From positions 25,751,967 through 25,815,966 of the forward strand of contig NC_062978.1 in NCBI RefSeq assembly GCF_023078275.1: a DNA stretch of 64,000 nucleotides, given 5' to 3'. The notes beneath the pieces are model-generated. The model saw only the letters and a program-made list of their open reading frames with translations. It had not been told where the DNA came from and did not search any database. Of the stretch, positions 15,101 through 27,100 are shown in pieces. This DNA comes from Leguminivora glycinivorella (lineage: Eukaryota > Arthropoda > Insecta > Lepidoptera > Tortricidae). Position numbers and translations under genes: made by a program. Position 1 is the first letter of the stretch. Every line of letters begins with the position of its first letter.

Positions 15101-18100
15101 AACTACAGATTTCATAAATGTTTCTTTTATAAGACCAGAAATTAAAGTTATTTGACTAAATTCGTTTAATAGTTAACATTAAGTCTAAAAAACCGTATAA
15201 AAGTATTAACTACTTTGCAAATTTTGAGATTTCATACTTTAGAAAAAAAACATACTCCAGGAAAAAAACTGTTTTTTTTCACGGTTTTTTTTCATGTTTT
15301 TTTTCAAGCCAGAAAAAAAAACCGTTTTTTTGCAACCCTATCCCCAACAGATGGCAGCATCCGGCGTCCCCGGGGTGACGTCGACGGCGGTGAGCTACGT
15401 GCGCTCGGCGCTCATGCCCGACGCCACCAACGCCGAGGCGGCCGCCGCCTTCGCTAGGCTCATACACTCCTCGCTCAAGAGCAGGTCAGTACACAGCTCC
15501 TGTTGCCATGGTAACGTCGACAGCGGTAACAGTATGCCAGTGTTGTGAAACAGAGATTATTCGAATAAAACAGGGAGGGGTGGCGGCATCTGGTGTCCTT
15601 GTAATGTCGACCGACAGTGACAGTGACAGGTTGCCAACCCATAGCCCATATCCCACAGTCAATTTCTGTCTGTCAACGTAGGCACATCTCGGACACTGGC
15701 GATCAAATATATGAAAGAGGCGCGTTCCTAGCACACATTCTAAGCTTGTGTAGGTGAACGCGTACCATGCTTGTATGAGTGAGATATGACAGGTTCACTG
15801 TTCGCGTTTTTGACAGGCGGTAACTGTGAGGTAACCGAGAGGGGGTGGGCGGCGCTTTCAGCGGGGAGCGGGAGTGGCCATACTGTACGATAGTACTATT
15901 TATTATACTGTGACGTGGGTGTCGGACACAGGAGGAAAGGGGGTGGTGAAATTCATAATTCGCCACCGAGATGTAAAAAAAATGACATTAACATTTACAT
16001 CTATTACAGGTTCACGCCTATAAACTTCTTCCTGCACAACCTGGCGCAGTTCCGCGCGAGTGGCGACACCAACACCAGCTCTTCGGAACTACTGTCCTTC
16101 ATGCCCAGGACTTACACGTAAGCATACATACATACAATCACGCCTGTGTCCTATGAAGGGGTAGGCAGAGCACATGAAACTACTCAGGTTTCAGTGCCAC
16201 TCTTGGCAAATAAGGGGTTGAAAGAAAACGAAACTGTGGCATTGCAGTGACAGGATGCCAGCCTCTCGCCTACGCCACAATTTAACCCATATCCCACAGT
16301 CGCCTTCTACGACACCCACGGGAAGAAAGGGGGTGGTGAAATTCTTAACCCGTCACCATTAGGGCATAACGACACGGGGACGTAAGCATATAAAGATAAA
16401 TCTAGTTATTTTGTCACTCTAACTTAAAATAAACTTTACCTATCACTTATCTGTAATGAGAGTTTTGAATGATTCGCGGTTATTTTACGTGATTACCTTT
16501 TTGATTTATCGTGATCATGATGCATGCAAGTGCATCGAAATATCGGGAGCTCGACAAAAATCAAAAAGGTAATCACGGTCTATATCCCGGTCAATATAAG
16601 TTTAACTTATCTGTAATGTTCAATTTCCGTATTTCTTGTTTGTCGTATTTGTTGTTTAACGTAATCTTTTGAATTGAGTTCAATTACATGTGTGTCGCTT
16701 TACTTCAAACTCGGGTAAATCCATTCTGCTTTAAAGTTGATTAATGATTATGTATACAAATATATCGTCACTACTTTTAAAAAAACTTGTATCTTCGTCT
16801 GTCAATGAAAAAAAAAATTGTAGTTAGTATGTATGGAATGCATATAGACTTACTGCGTTTTAACTTTGAGGAACAGCGTGAGATACGAGATTTTTTAAAA
16901 GTAGTGACGATATGTAATCTGAAAAAAAAAATGCTGAATGGATTTACCCCAGTTTGAAATTAAGCGACACATGTGGTCTGCGATTTCCAGAGCCCGGAAA
17001 ATCCATAGCAAAACAAAAGACTGTCGCAATCAAACTAGGGTGCTGTGTCTATTATAAATTTACAATGAGGTTGATTAGATTACCTCTTTGTCACCCGACT
17101 ACGGCCAAGCTAAAAGGAAAGGGTTATTACTTACTTAATATGCAGAAATATAAGTAACGTTGATAATATAGGTTACGTTGTATTTTAGATGAAATAATAA
17201 CACATATAAAACAAACCCTTAACTTACTACTCGTTTTGCGTTTGGCGTGAATAATTATAAAATAACGTACGTACCTAAACATATCGGTATGATTTTTTTT
17301 AGACAAAACTTACTCGATATCGATAAAAAAATGTTTCTCACCCTAGTTTGATTGCGACAGTCTTTTGTTTTGCTATGGATTTTCCGGGCTCTGGCGATTT
17401 CTTACTTTAGTGGCTTAGATGTAATCTACTATTTATTTCCAGAATGGCGCAAGAAGGCCGCCTAGTCAGCGTGGAATGTCTCGGCTTCGAGAAACGCTAC
17501 GACCCAGAAAAGCATTACGTCTATGCGCTCCGCATCTACCGGCAGGGCCAAGCCACGCCGTCCGTGCTATACCGGTCATACAAGCACTTTACAGAGCTGT
17601 ACCAGAAAATCTGTCTGCACTTCCCGCTGGCTAAAGTTCATAGGTAAGTGGCTTTATGGTAAAGTATTTAATAAAAATAGATAATGGACAACAGGGCCAA
17701 GCCACGCCGTCCGTGCTACACCAGCCCCTCCATACTTGAAGTCGCGCTTGATGTATGGACTCGCGCGCGACAAGGCAAGTTGTACTAAAGGGTCAGTTGT
17801 ACAAACACTTAACTGAGATGTACTAGAAGATCTGTCTGCACTTCCCGCTGGCTAAGTGCGTTTTCACATTATCATCAAATATCATTTCACATATCAAAGG
17901 ATTTCAAGATTATCAATGTTGACGGCTTAAATGGACCTACATCCGATATCGGATCGGATAATGTGAAAACGCACTAAAGTTCATAGGTAAGTAAAAAAGC
18001 ATTAGAAGACTGGATTATGGACATATTTCTTCATAATTAATGAAAACGCAATTTTGAAAAAAAAAAACAGCTGTGATGGGTACTTACCCATCGATCGATC

Positions 18101-21100
18101 TCGCTCGGTAAATTAAAAGCTACGATTATGGAAAGCACTACTGGGTCACGAAGTGAACCACTAACTCAACAATCTTCTGTAGCACAAACAAAACCCGAGA
18201 AAAATACTTATAAAAACTTTAATGTTACATTATTCAAACTTCAGTATTATTTTTAACATTTTCCTGCGCTTTATCAAAGCTTAGCTGCAGATCCAGCACC
18301 ATTTGTTTTTGTCTAGACCCGCTAGCCACAGGATTCCTGCTCATCTGACTCCGGTGCTCCGAAATCATGTCCCAACTACTACTCTCTATTGGTTTACTAA
18401 AACTGGTATTCCCTGTAGAATCGTTCCTGTTCACATGTTTCTCTGGCTTAACTTGTTCAGTATAAGGCGGTGGGCCGCTACTACGGCTGATAGAACTTTC
18501 TAGAGTATTAGTCGCTACTCTTCCTAAAGGATTCTTCTGCGGTTCTTTAGGCACTAAAGATTTAGTCACAGTCGCTTGCGGCAACGCTTTTTTACTCTCC
18601 TTCTTCCTTGCTTTAACATCTTTCGCCTGCTGTTCGGCTATCTTCTTATCTCGTTGTATTCTTAACTTGTCCTGCTTCGCTTGTTCTTGAGCTTTCTTCT
18701 TTTCTTCCGCTAACCGCTGCTTCTTTGCTTTCTTTTTCTCTTTATCTTTTTTATCATCTTTTGCGTTCTTTTTCGCATTCTTATATAAAACTGAGGATCC
18801 TCTGTTATTAGAAGGTCCGCCTCTAGGGTCAGTTGAGACATTCGGTGAACTCTTTCTAAGTTCTGGAGGTAGATTATAAGGTTCTGTTAAGTCGTTGGCA
18901 CTTTTTGAAGTCTTTATTGTTTCTGTACTGGGTGGCAGCTTTACCATAGATGGCGTTAGTTTTTTTGGCGGATCTGCTATACTGTTGCGTCCTGTAATTA
19001 AAATATTATGGTTTGTTATTATTTCAGTGTCATTGCACAGGTGGAAAGATAAAGGTTAGTAACAGATACTTGATTATCTGATTACATATCTGATTAGATG
19101 AGAACGGTATTTTACCTGAACATGTACTACGGGTAATAATAGTAATAATGCACTAGCCATAATATTCGACTGTTTTGGCATTTACGTGATGAGTCATCAT
19201 CATCATCAATTTAAGAGATATTCTCTTGTCGGTGGAGTATTTCCCAGCTTTTTCTTTGTCGGTGGAGTATTATGAGTAATTCATATAAAATAAAAGGTTG
19301 GACAACCTATCGTTTCTGATAGTCTATGTGGGTGTATATCTATTGTTCAAACGCACAGTCAAAGTTAAAAAGAGCCATTTTGCACCTTGTCAAGGACGTA
19401 GTACACGAATGTGACATGATTCACATGACAAGCAACTATGGCCTATGGGTTGGAAATAAAATTCTTTGACAGTATAATTTTCTGACTGTTTCATGAAACT
19501 CTAAAACGTTTTCTTGATATACTATAAAAAATAAAATAAAACAATAAATATTGGGAGACACACACAGAGATCAACCTAGACCTATATACATATTACATAC
19601 TTAATATACATAGAAAATTATCCATGACTCAGGAACAAATATCTATGTTCATTATCATCACAAATATTATATTATTTGTGCCGTTTGTATATCCGAGGTC
19701 TTATATAGAGAGCACGTCGTAGACGTCGCATCGGACCGATAGATGGCGCCATCGTTCGTTGCAAGTCGCTCCGGCGTCACACCGCCGCGATGTTGGTAGT
19801 CCCGTTTTCCCCACCTGCAACATAAGGCTCCTACGCGCCCCCACCCGCCACCAGCCACCCTCATTGTTTCGTCGAACGCCGAAGTGACCGGTTGTCGCGT
19901 ATTCCGTTCGAACATTTTTACAGCATGGTGTCTCGAAATTAATCTTTTAGTTTCTATTTCCTTGTTACTTCTGGTCAAACCAGAGTTATTCGTGTTTTTA
20001 TTTAAAAAGTGGCTTATAACATTTCGGAATTATGAAATTTTTCAATTTCATCCGTCAATTCTTTCTTCCCTTTTAATTTACGCTCGTTCGTCTTGAATAA
20101 TGAGATATATTATGCCTCGCTAGCGATCATTATTCGTCTTTCGGGGTTCTCACGATAGAAATGAACGAGCGGTGCTTTATGATTCTACCCACTTTTTTTG
20201 TAAGAAAGTTCCATGCTGCAAAAATCGTTACCGTTAATCAGTTTTCTTTTTAAAATTCGCATTTCCGAGACTAAAGTAGGAAGTGTTATCCGCGTATTAA
20301 AAGTTTCGCGCGAGAATATAAGCGGTAACGTAGGTAAGTTGCTCCGCCGGGGACCACGTGCTCCGGGGACCACGTGCTGCGCGACCTGCGGGCTGCGGCG
20401 GCGGCGGCGACGGGCGCGGTGGAGGAATACCGCGCTCCAAGGAGGTTTGAATTTCTCCGACGAATGGGTGAGCAGCTTCATATTATTTTAGAAAGAACAT
20501 GTTCGGTTTCCGATTCGGTGCGGAGGACGGCGGACACGTGTCGGCGCCGAAACTTACTGTAGCGCTGCGATAGCGCCACTGACCGCGGCAGTGTTGTCCG
20601 CCGCGTCGGCGCCGCCGAAGTTGCGTAGAAGTTGCCTCCTCGTTAACGATGGCCATCTCTGCGGTGCCGCCGAACAACGTTGTGGCCGCCACATAGGCGT
20701 CGCGTGCGACGCTGTAAGTATGTCTGCTGCTGCCCCGACGCGAGCGCCGCGCCGTTAGTGATCTGTCGTCAATATGCAGGCTACCAGCGCGGCCACCTGC
20801 CCCCGCCACAACGCGACGAGCCTGCTGAAGCTGTCCACCAATATCGCTGGCCGCCACGCTTATGCTGGCGCCTCGATGGTGATGCAGAGCGTTCGTCTGC
20901 CGTGACAACGCCGCGATCCTGTTGAAGCTGTCCACCAATATCGCTGGCCGCCACGCTTATGCTGGCGCCTCGATGGTGATGCAGAGCGTTCGTCTGCCGT
21001 GACAACGCCGCGATCCTGCTGAAGCTGTCCACCAGTATCGCTGGCCGCCACGCTTATGCTGGCGCCTCGATGGTGATGCAGAGCGTGCGTCTGCCTTGAC

Positions 21101-24100
21101 AACGCCGAGAGCCTGCTGAAGCTGTCCACCAATATCGCTGGCCGCCACGCTTATGCTGGCGCCTCGATGGTGATGCAGAGCGTTCGTCTGCCATGACAAC
21201 GCCGCGATCCTGCTGAAGCTGTCCACCAGTATCGCTGGCCGCCACGCTTATGCTGGCGCCTCGATGGTGATGCAGAGCGTTCGTCAGCCCTGACAACGCC
21301 GCGATCCTGCTGCTGCCCACCAGTATCGCTGGCCGCCACGCTTATGCTGGCGCCTCGATGGTGATGCAGCGAGCTCATCTGCCGTGACAACGCCGCGATC
21401 CTGTTGAAGCTGTCCACCAGTATCGCTGGCCGCCACACTTATGCTGGCGCCTCGATGGTGATGCAGCGCGCTCATCTGCCGTGAAAACGCCGCGACCCTG
21501 CTGAAGCTGTCCACCAGTATCGCTGGCCGCCACGCTTATGCTGGCGCCTCGATGGTGATGCAGAGCGTTCGTCTGCCGTGACAAGCCTCAGTGGTGATGC
21601 GGAGCGTAATACTGTTAACCGCTGCACAGGCGTCGCAATCCTTCTGCTGCGTCTGCCGTGACATCGCCGCAAGCTACTTGAAGTTTTCCACCGGTGTCGT
21701 CGGCCGACACGCTGATGCTGGTGCCTTGATGTCGCCTCGATCGCACGAGGTAAGATTGCAGACGCGGCGACCTTCATCGCGCCACCGAGCGCAATACTGC
21801 GGCTGCCGCGAAGGCGTCGCTAATTTTCCTGCCGCGTCTGCCGTGACGACGCCGCGAACTCTGTTGATGCTGTTCACCGATGTAGCTGACTGTCATGCTG
21901 GCGCCGGTGCCTCCCGCGCTGACGGCGGCGACCTCGAGAGGGCCACCGAACACGATACTGCGTGACGCGACAGGGGCATCGAAGACGCCTTTCGAGCTGA
22001 CGACGGCCGTCTCAATCTCACCGCCGAACGTAACATCGTCTGCTGCAGTGACAAGCTGGTAAGATTGCTGATGTGGTCCCTTGGTACTGCTAGCCGCCAC
22101 GCTGATAACGTCCGTCGCGCCTAAGATGTCACGCTCACCGCGAGCACTGTCTTCCCCTACAATGGTGCCACGACCATATCCGGGCTCCGTCTGCTACGGT
22201 ATCGTTGCAGACTCTGTTGCTAACCAGGCTGATACTGCCCTCCAATGTGACGCCGGGCGCCGCTATCAGCTGACATCCCGTACACTATGGTATCCACTCT
22301 TCTCTTTCCAGTTCCCGTGAAGTACTTCGACAGTATTTACACTCTATTTTGACCAATGACTCCTCCGTCGCCGAAGTGAGAACAGATAAATTCTAAAGAT
22401 GCTACGTCCTAACGTGGCTTGGCCACCCATAGTTGAACGAGGTAAGACGTCAATAACCGGACGAGAAGCCGCACTGCTGCGAGGGTGTCCTGAAGATGTT
22501 CGCGAGCTATCTAATCGGAGAGGCGCCTCGCGAGACGACCCTGTGATTCCTGTACGTCGCTCATTGTGTAGGTCAAAGACATCGTAAAGGTTTGCGGAAT
22601 TTAAAAAAAAAACTCTTTCAGAATGTCCAGATCTGAATTCGAGCCAGCGTGCTGCATCCTGAGCGTGCGTCTGTTTACCGGGCGGACACCAAAACCGATC
22701 GGTAATCTGGCCGCGGGGTTCCAAGTACACGACGATTTCCCGGAGGCTTGTGGCGCTTCCTGTCCATTCGAGAGATTAACTTATTCGCCGAGCCTCTAAT
22801 AAACAAATTGGGAAAAATAAACCCGCTTCGCCTTAGTGAACTTGAGATTCCAGCTCAAAGCGAAAGGGGCCAGGAACTCAGGAGGACTTCAGTAGTTATC
22901 ATCTGGCTCGACTATACTGAATTAATATAGTGCTTGATTCGATCGTAGAACCTGATTTCATCAATTTCACAACTTTCGTAGTCTACAGAGGAAGGTTGCA
23001 CCGCTGCAGTTTCCAGCATTACCTCGTACAGCTGCCGATAGCTGTAGGCCAATCGCTCCTGTTTTGCTTGCATTTGCAGCCCGATAAGACCTTCAATAAT
23101 CGGAATATTGTACAAAGTAAAGCTCTTCCGATGGAAAATAATCTTCAACAGGCGGTGGCGCTGGCGACTGAAGTGACATGCAGCCGGATTAAGGTTCGCA
23201 TAGCACTATATGCTATGCACAGTTCGGTTGTATGTTATGTTATGCTGTACGATGGCAGGACTACATCTCTTCTGTTACGAGTAACTACGAAAGTAACTGC
23301 TGACTCCAACAGACTGTCGTACGAGGTCAGTATGCACCCCCTGGGAGCCAAGTAAGTGACCTTCGGTGACCTCGCCTTCTTCTGCTTCGCCCGTCATCGT
23401 ACCTCTTCGTCTGCGAGAGCCCTGCATTACGCCGTACAACGGTACGTATTAAGCCTCCGCCACACATAAAGCGCATTCCGCTTCGCTAACGCTACGCTAT
23501 CAGCGCGCTGAATGCGCGCGCATTCCGCTCGCGTCCCGCGCGCGTTGCGCTCGCAATCCGCGCTCGTTAGTTCCCGCTAGTGCCCACTGGGCGCAACGCC
23601 AGCGTTTGTGCGGTGCACCGCCATTATTGCGCTCCGCCTACGCTCTCAAAGCGCGCATGTGTGGCGGTGTTTTAATTCACTCCTTGACCTGCTACCACGA
23701 CGTGTTCAGCAACCACCAGCGATGCGACACGGACGTCACCTCTCAGTCTACACTGTCGACCTTCATTGCACGAAGTAGAAATACGTCGCATCGGGTTTTG
23801 GATTAGGTAATGGATTACCCTAAGAGTCAATGACTGACTTGAAGAAATCGACTGATACCTCCGTCCAGTGTAGTAGCAATCGACAGCGCTCGTACTTTTC
23901 ATCTTCTAGGCTAGTTTTACCGAGCGATCAGTATCCTCAAATGCCCTCACTAAAAAGAGTTCAGAGTTCAGGAGTCTCGCTTGTAACCGCGCTCGCTTGA
24001 CGCGAAATAGTCTGATCGAAAATACCAGTATCGTAACAAATAGCCCTCGGGCGCGTGAGTGATGACCTTTTTCTGTGTTTGATATGGACGTAAGACGTTG

Positions 24101-27100
24101 GACTTTAAATAGTCATATCAAAGCTAATATTGATTTAGATAATTTTTACAAAGGGTTGACAAAAGCAGTATCAATTACGTTACCCTGCTACAGTACAGAT
24201 AGTTACACTACTTTTACAGTTAATTTCCACACTTTGTGTCTGAAATTGGGTTTATAATAACCTGATAAAATAACGTGTCTGTTAATAATAAAAGTGTATC
24301 TAAGGTTTTTGTATCTTGTTCAAGTCAGCCTCGCCTACAATGTATAATAATGTCATTTCTCTAACTATTCGCTGACTAAAGCTAAACGTCATCACGAAAA
24401 TCTCTTTAGGCGTTTCTGGCACCGAGATATTCGCGGATCGAAGGCGATTTCGACTGATACATCTGTCAAATCGGTTCAACAACCGATTCACTTATTCTTC
24501 TATGCTATGCCAATAGGGCTACCAAAGGCTTGCGCGCCAGCTGACTCGCCACCAGGAGATAATAAACAGGTCTCTATATAAGACCTCGGATATACAAACG
24601 GCACAAATAATATAAAAATTTTACCTTCCAATAAAATTGTTATTATTTTGCCTGGTATATCCGAGGTCTGAGTGATGCCTTCCTGGTAGGCTTAATATAC
24701 CGTCGGCACTTCTCCTCAACAATGAGGGTGGCTGGTGGCGGGTGGGGGCGCGTAGGAGCCTTATGTTGCAGGTGGGGAAAACGGGACTACCAACATCGCG
24801 GCGGTGTGACGCCGGAGCGACTTGCAACGAACGATGGCGCCATCTATCGGTCCGATGCGACGTCTACGACGTGCTCTCTATATAAGACCTCGGATATACC
24901 AGGCAAAATAATAACAATTTTATTGGAAGGTAAAATTTTTATATTAAAAAATAAATCACAAATGCCCTCCCTCAGTGCCCTCACCGGGATTTGAACCCAG
25001 GACCCAAACATCGGCTTATCATTAGCAGACTAAAATTGAAAATAACGTTTTAGTTAAGCATTCAATTACCGAAGAATTCTTCCCTATGTGATCTGTAGGC
25101 CCCTCCTGTAGACAGGTCCGGGCCGCTGTCGTACACTTCCCTGCGGCGACTGCCGCCGCTGAAGTTTAGCGACGCCTTCCATCCTCCGAACTTGAACATT
25201 ATCTACCTCGACCTAAAACATATCGGGCTACATTCAGTTTTAGGACGAAGTTTAATGCGGATGCTGTTTTGTACCTACGCGTTTGACGAAGCCTGCGCAG
25301 TGGATTTGGATGATGGTTTGTATGTTTTGGATATGAGGATATGAAATAAATGATTACTGTTTTAGGTGCATGTTATATTTCTCTGAAGTGAAATGTATAA
25401 TTTCTTTGAGAAAATAAAGATCTATAAACCTAATATACTGGCTGCAAGCTTTGTAAGGCTCATTTACTCTTATGGTATTATTTTACGACTTGTTTTTGAC
25501 AAAAAAATTACCTGTGTTACTGATTAAGGCACTGGTCCCACCAGAGACAAGTAAGCGATGAGAAAAAGATAGTCGCACTCGTGTAAATAAAAGAGAGAGC
25601 GAACAATTTATAGTTCATTGTCGAGGAATTATCGTGTCTGTTTTATTTACTCGGGAGCGACTATCGTTTCTACGTTTCGCTTTTGGTGGGACCAGTGCCT
25701 AAGCTACTTTATTTTTTAAATGTTTTTACTATATTGGGCTTACTCATGGCGATAGCCTAGCTGAGACGAAGTCGTATACTGTCAAGGTGTTATGACTTAT
25801 GATTTCTTTCGTATATAATATACAGCGTGTGTATTCCATACGGGCGAATATCTTAGTAACGATTAGTATAGGACCTAAGGAGCCTAACTACTTGTTTTTT
25901 TTTTAATAGATGAAAAAATTTTTTCATACATAATAATTCAGCACGCAATGTATTACGTCCACATCAATTAGCGTACCTACCTAAACGTCACTACGACATG
26001 ACGTTTATGTCAACGTATGAAGTTGGACGGGGTACATTGCTGCTTGGTCAGATTTAAAAAAATAATTACTCTTAATTAAAAACACTTTTTAACAAAATGA
26101 TTATAGTACACGATTCGTACGATCAGATACTATAACTGGATACATTATTCGCCCGTATGGAATCCACACGCTGTATTTCAAGTGTGTTAGAACTCTGACT
26201 CAAGGCTATAAGATAACATACTTGTTTAAAAACCTAAGGTCCAATTTGGAATGTATTTTTGTAATATTTCTGTGGTTCAAGTGTGAACAGGCGTCTTCTG
26301 GGCGAGCTCACTCCATCGTAAGCCACGTCTTTGCCTTTGGCTAGTCTGTGGCCAAGAGTAAGCCCATTTATAATAATAAAAAAAACTAAAAAAAGACATG
26401 TTATTTTTGTATACAAACAGGAAAACTTTTGTGCTGTCACAAAAAACTGCATACTCACGTTTTGTGTTTAAATCCTATAACGTTCTCACAATATTATTGT
26501 AACTACATATATAATTGACATTCACCATTTGTGTATGATTCGTTAGCGCGCCGATTACATTGTGGACTGATTAATGCTTATCTTATCGCGGTCTTGAATT
26601 CGCTATCGTATCGGGTCCGGCCAAATTAATCTGAATAAATACCAACGAAATGTTATCTATTCCTGTTATATGGATTAACTTTGGGGTATAAGCTACAGCC
26701 TTGCAATGTAAACCACATGTAAACCGTTTTGCATGTGGCAACTATTGAGTCACTTTTCTATTTAAAAGTGAGTGCAGATATGATAAAATAAGTTTTTTGC
26801 AAAAAATGCATTTTTGGCACAAGCTTTAACGCCGACTGTACCTTTCTTTCAACAGTCATCTACTGCTCTCCGAGACGTTTCTAAAAACTCCTTACTCTAT
26901 GGGGATACGACGTTTCATAATAGAGTTCCTATGCCCATCTATCTGCTCCATCATCAGATCAGATCATTGATAACATAATATTGCATTGTCACGTGATTTA
27001 CTTATACACATGTGTGCAAAATTTCAGCTCAATCGGAAACCGGGAAGTGGGTTTTTTTTAAATCTTTTTTGCCAAGCTGTAAGCATATTTAAGGCAAATA

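Larger units (their letters stand above)
19666..24954. mobile_element. 5.3 kb foldback transposon, 9 bp target duplication
   Basis: It is flanked by ATCACAAAT at 19657-19665 and 24955-24963. The two ends carry a shared inverted segment of about 195 nt (19685-19866 against 24721-24900). It contains GAGGGTGGCTGGTGGCGGGT, GACGCCGGAGCGACTTGCAA, ATGGCGCCATCTATCGG and TCTCTATATAAGACCTCGGA. The outermost 20-70 nt differ between ends. A third inverted pair, 19670-19705 against 24575-24612, defines a nested unit. The interior is GC-rich around 20.3-22.3 kb. No transposase or reverse transcriptase is recognisable. Long inverted ends and 9 bp duplications recall Drosophila FB elements, but relationship is not shown. 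Confidence 0.8.
19540..25010 (-). repeat. tRNA-derived SINE split by the foldback element
   Basis: The body and tail lie at 19540-19665 and the head (GAACCCAGG B-box region, ATTTGTG side) at 24955-25010, both on the minus strand. The two halves rejoin across the 9 bp duplication ATCACAAAT. Confidence 0.8.

Noticed and set aside
20340..20560. GC-rich stretch that could be a coding exon (LRDLRAAAAAATGAVEEYRA)
   Set aside because: It is inside the foldback insert, has no partner exon in phase and low complexity; not supported as a gene.
20781..21584. Many overlapping open frames of 70-95 codons on the minus strand with similar peptides
   Set aside because: They are one 97 bp repeat read in rotating frames; not a protein family.
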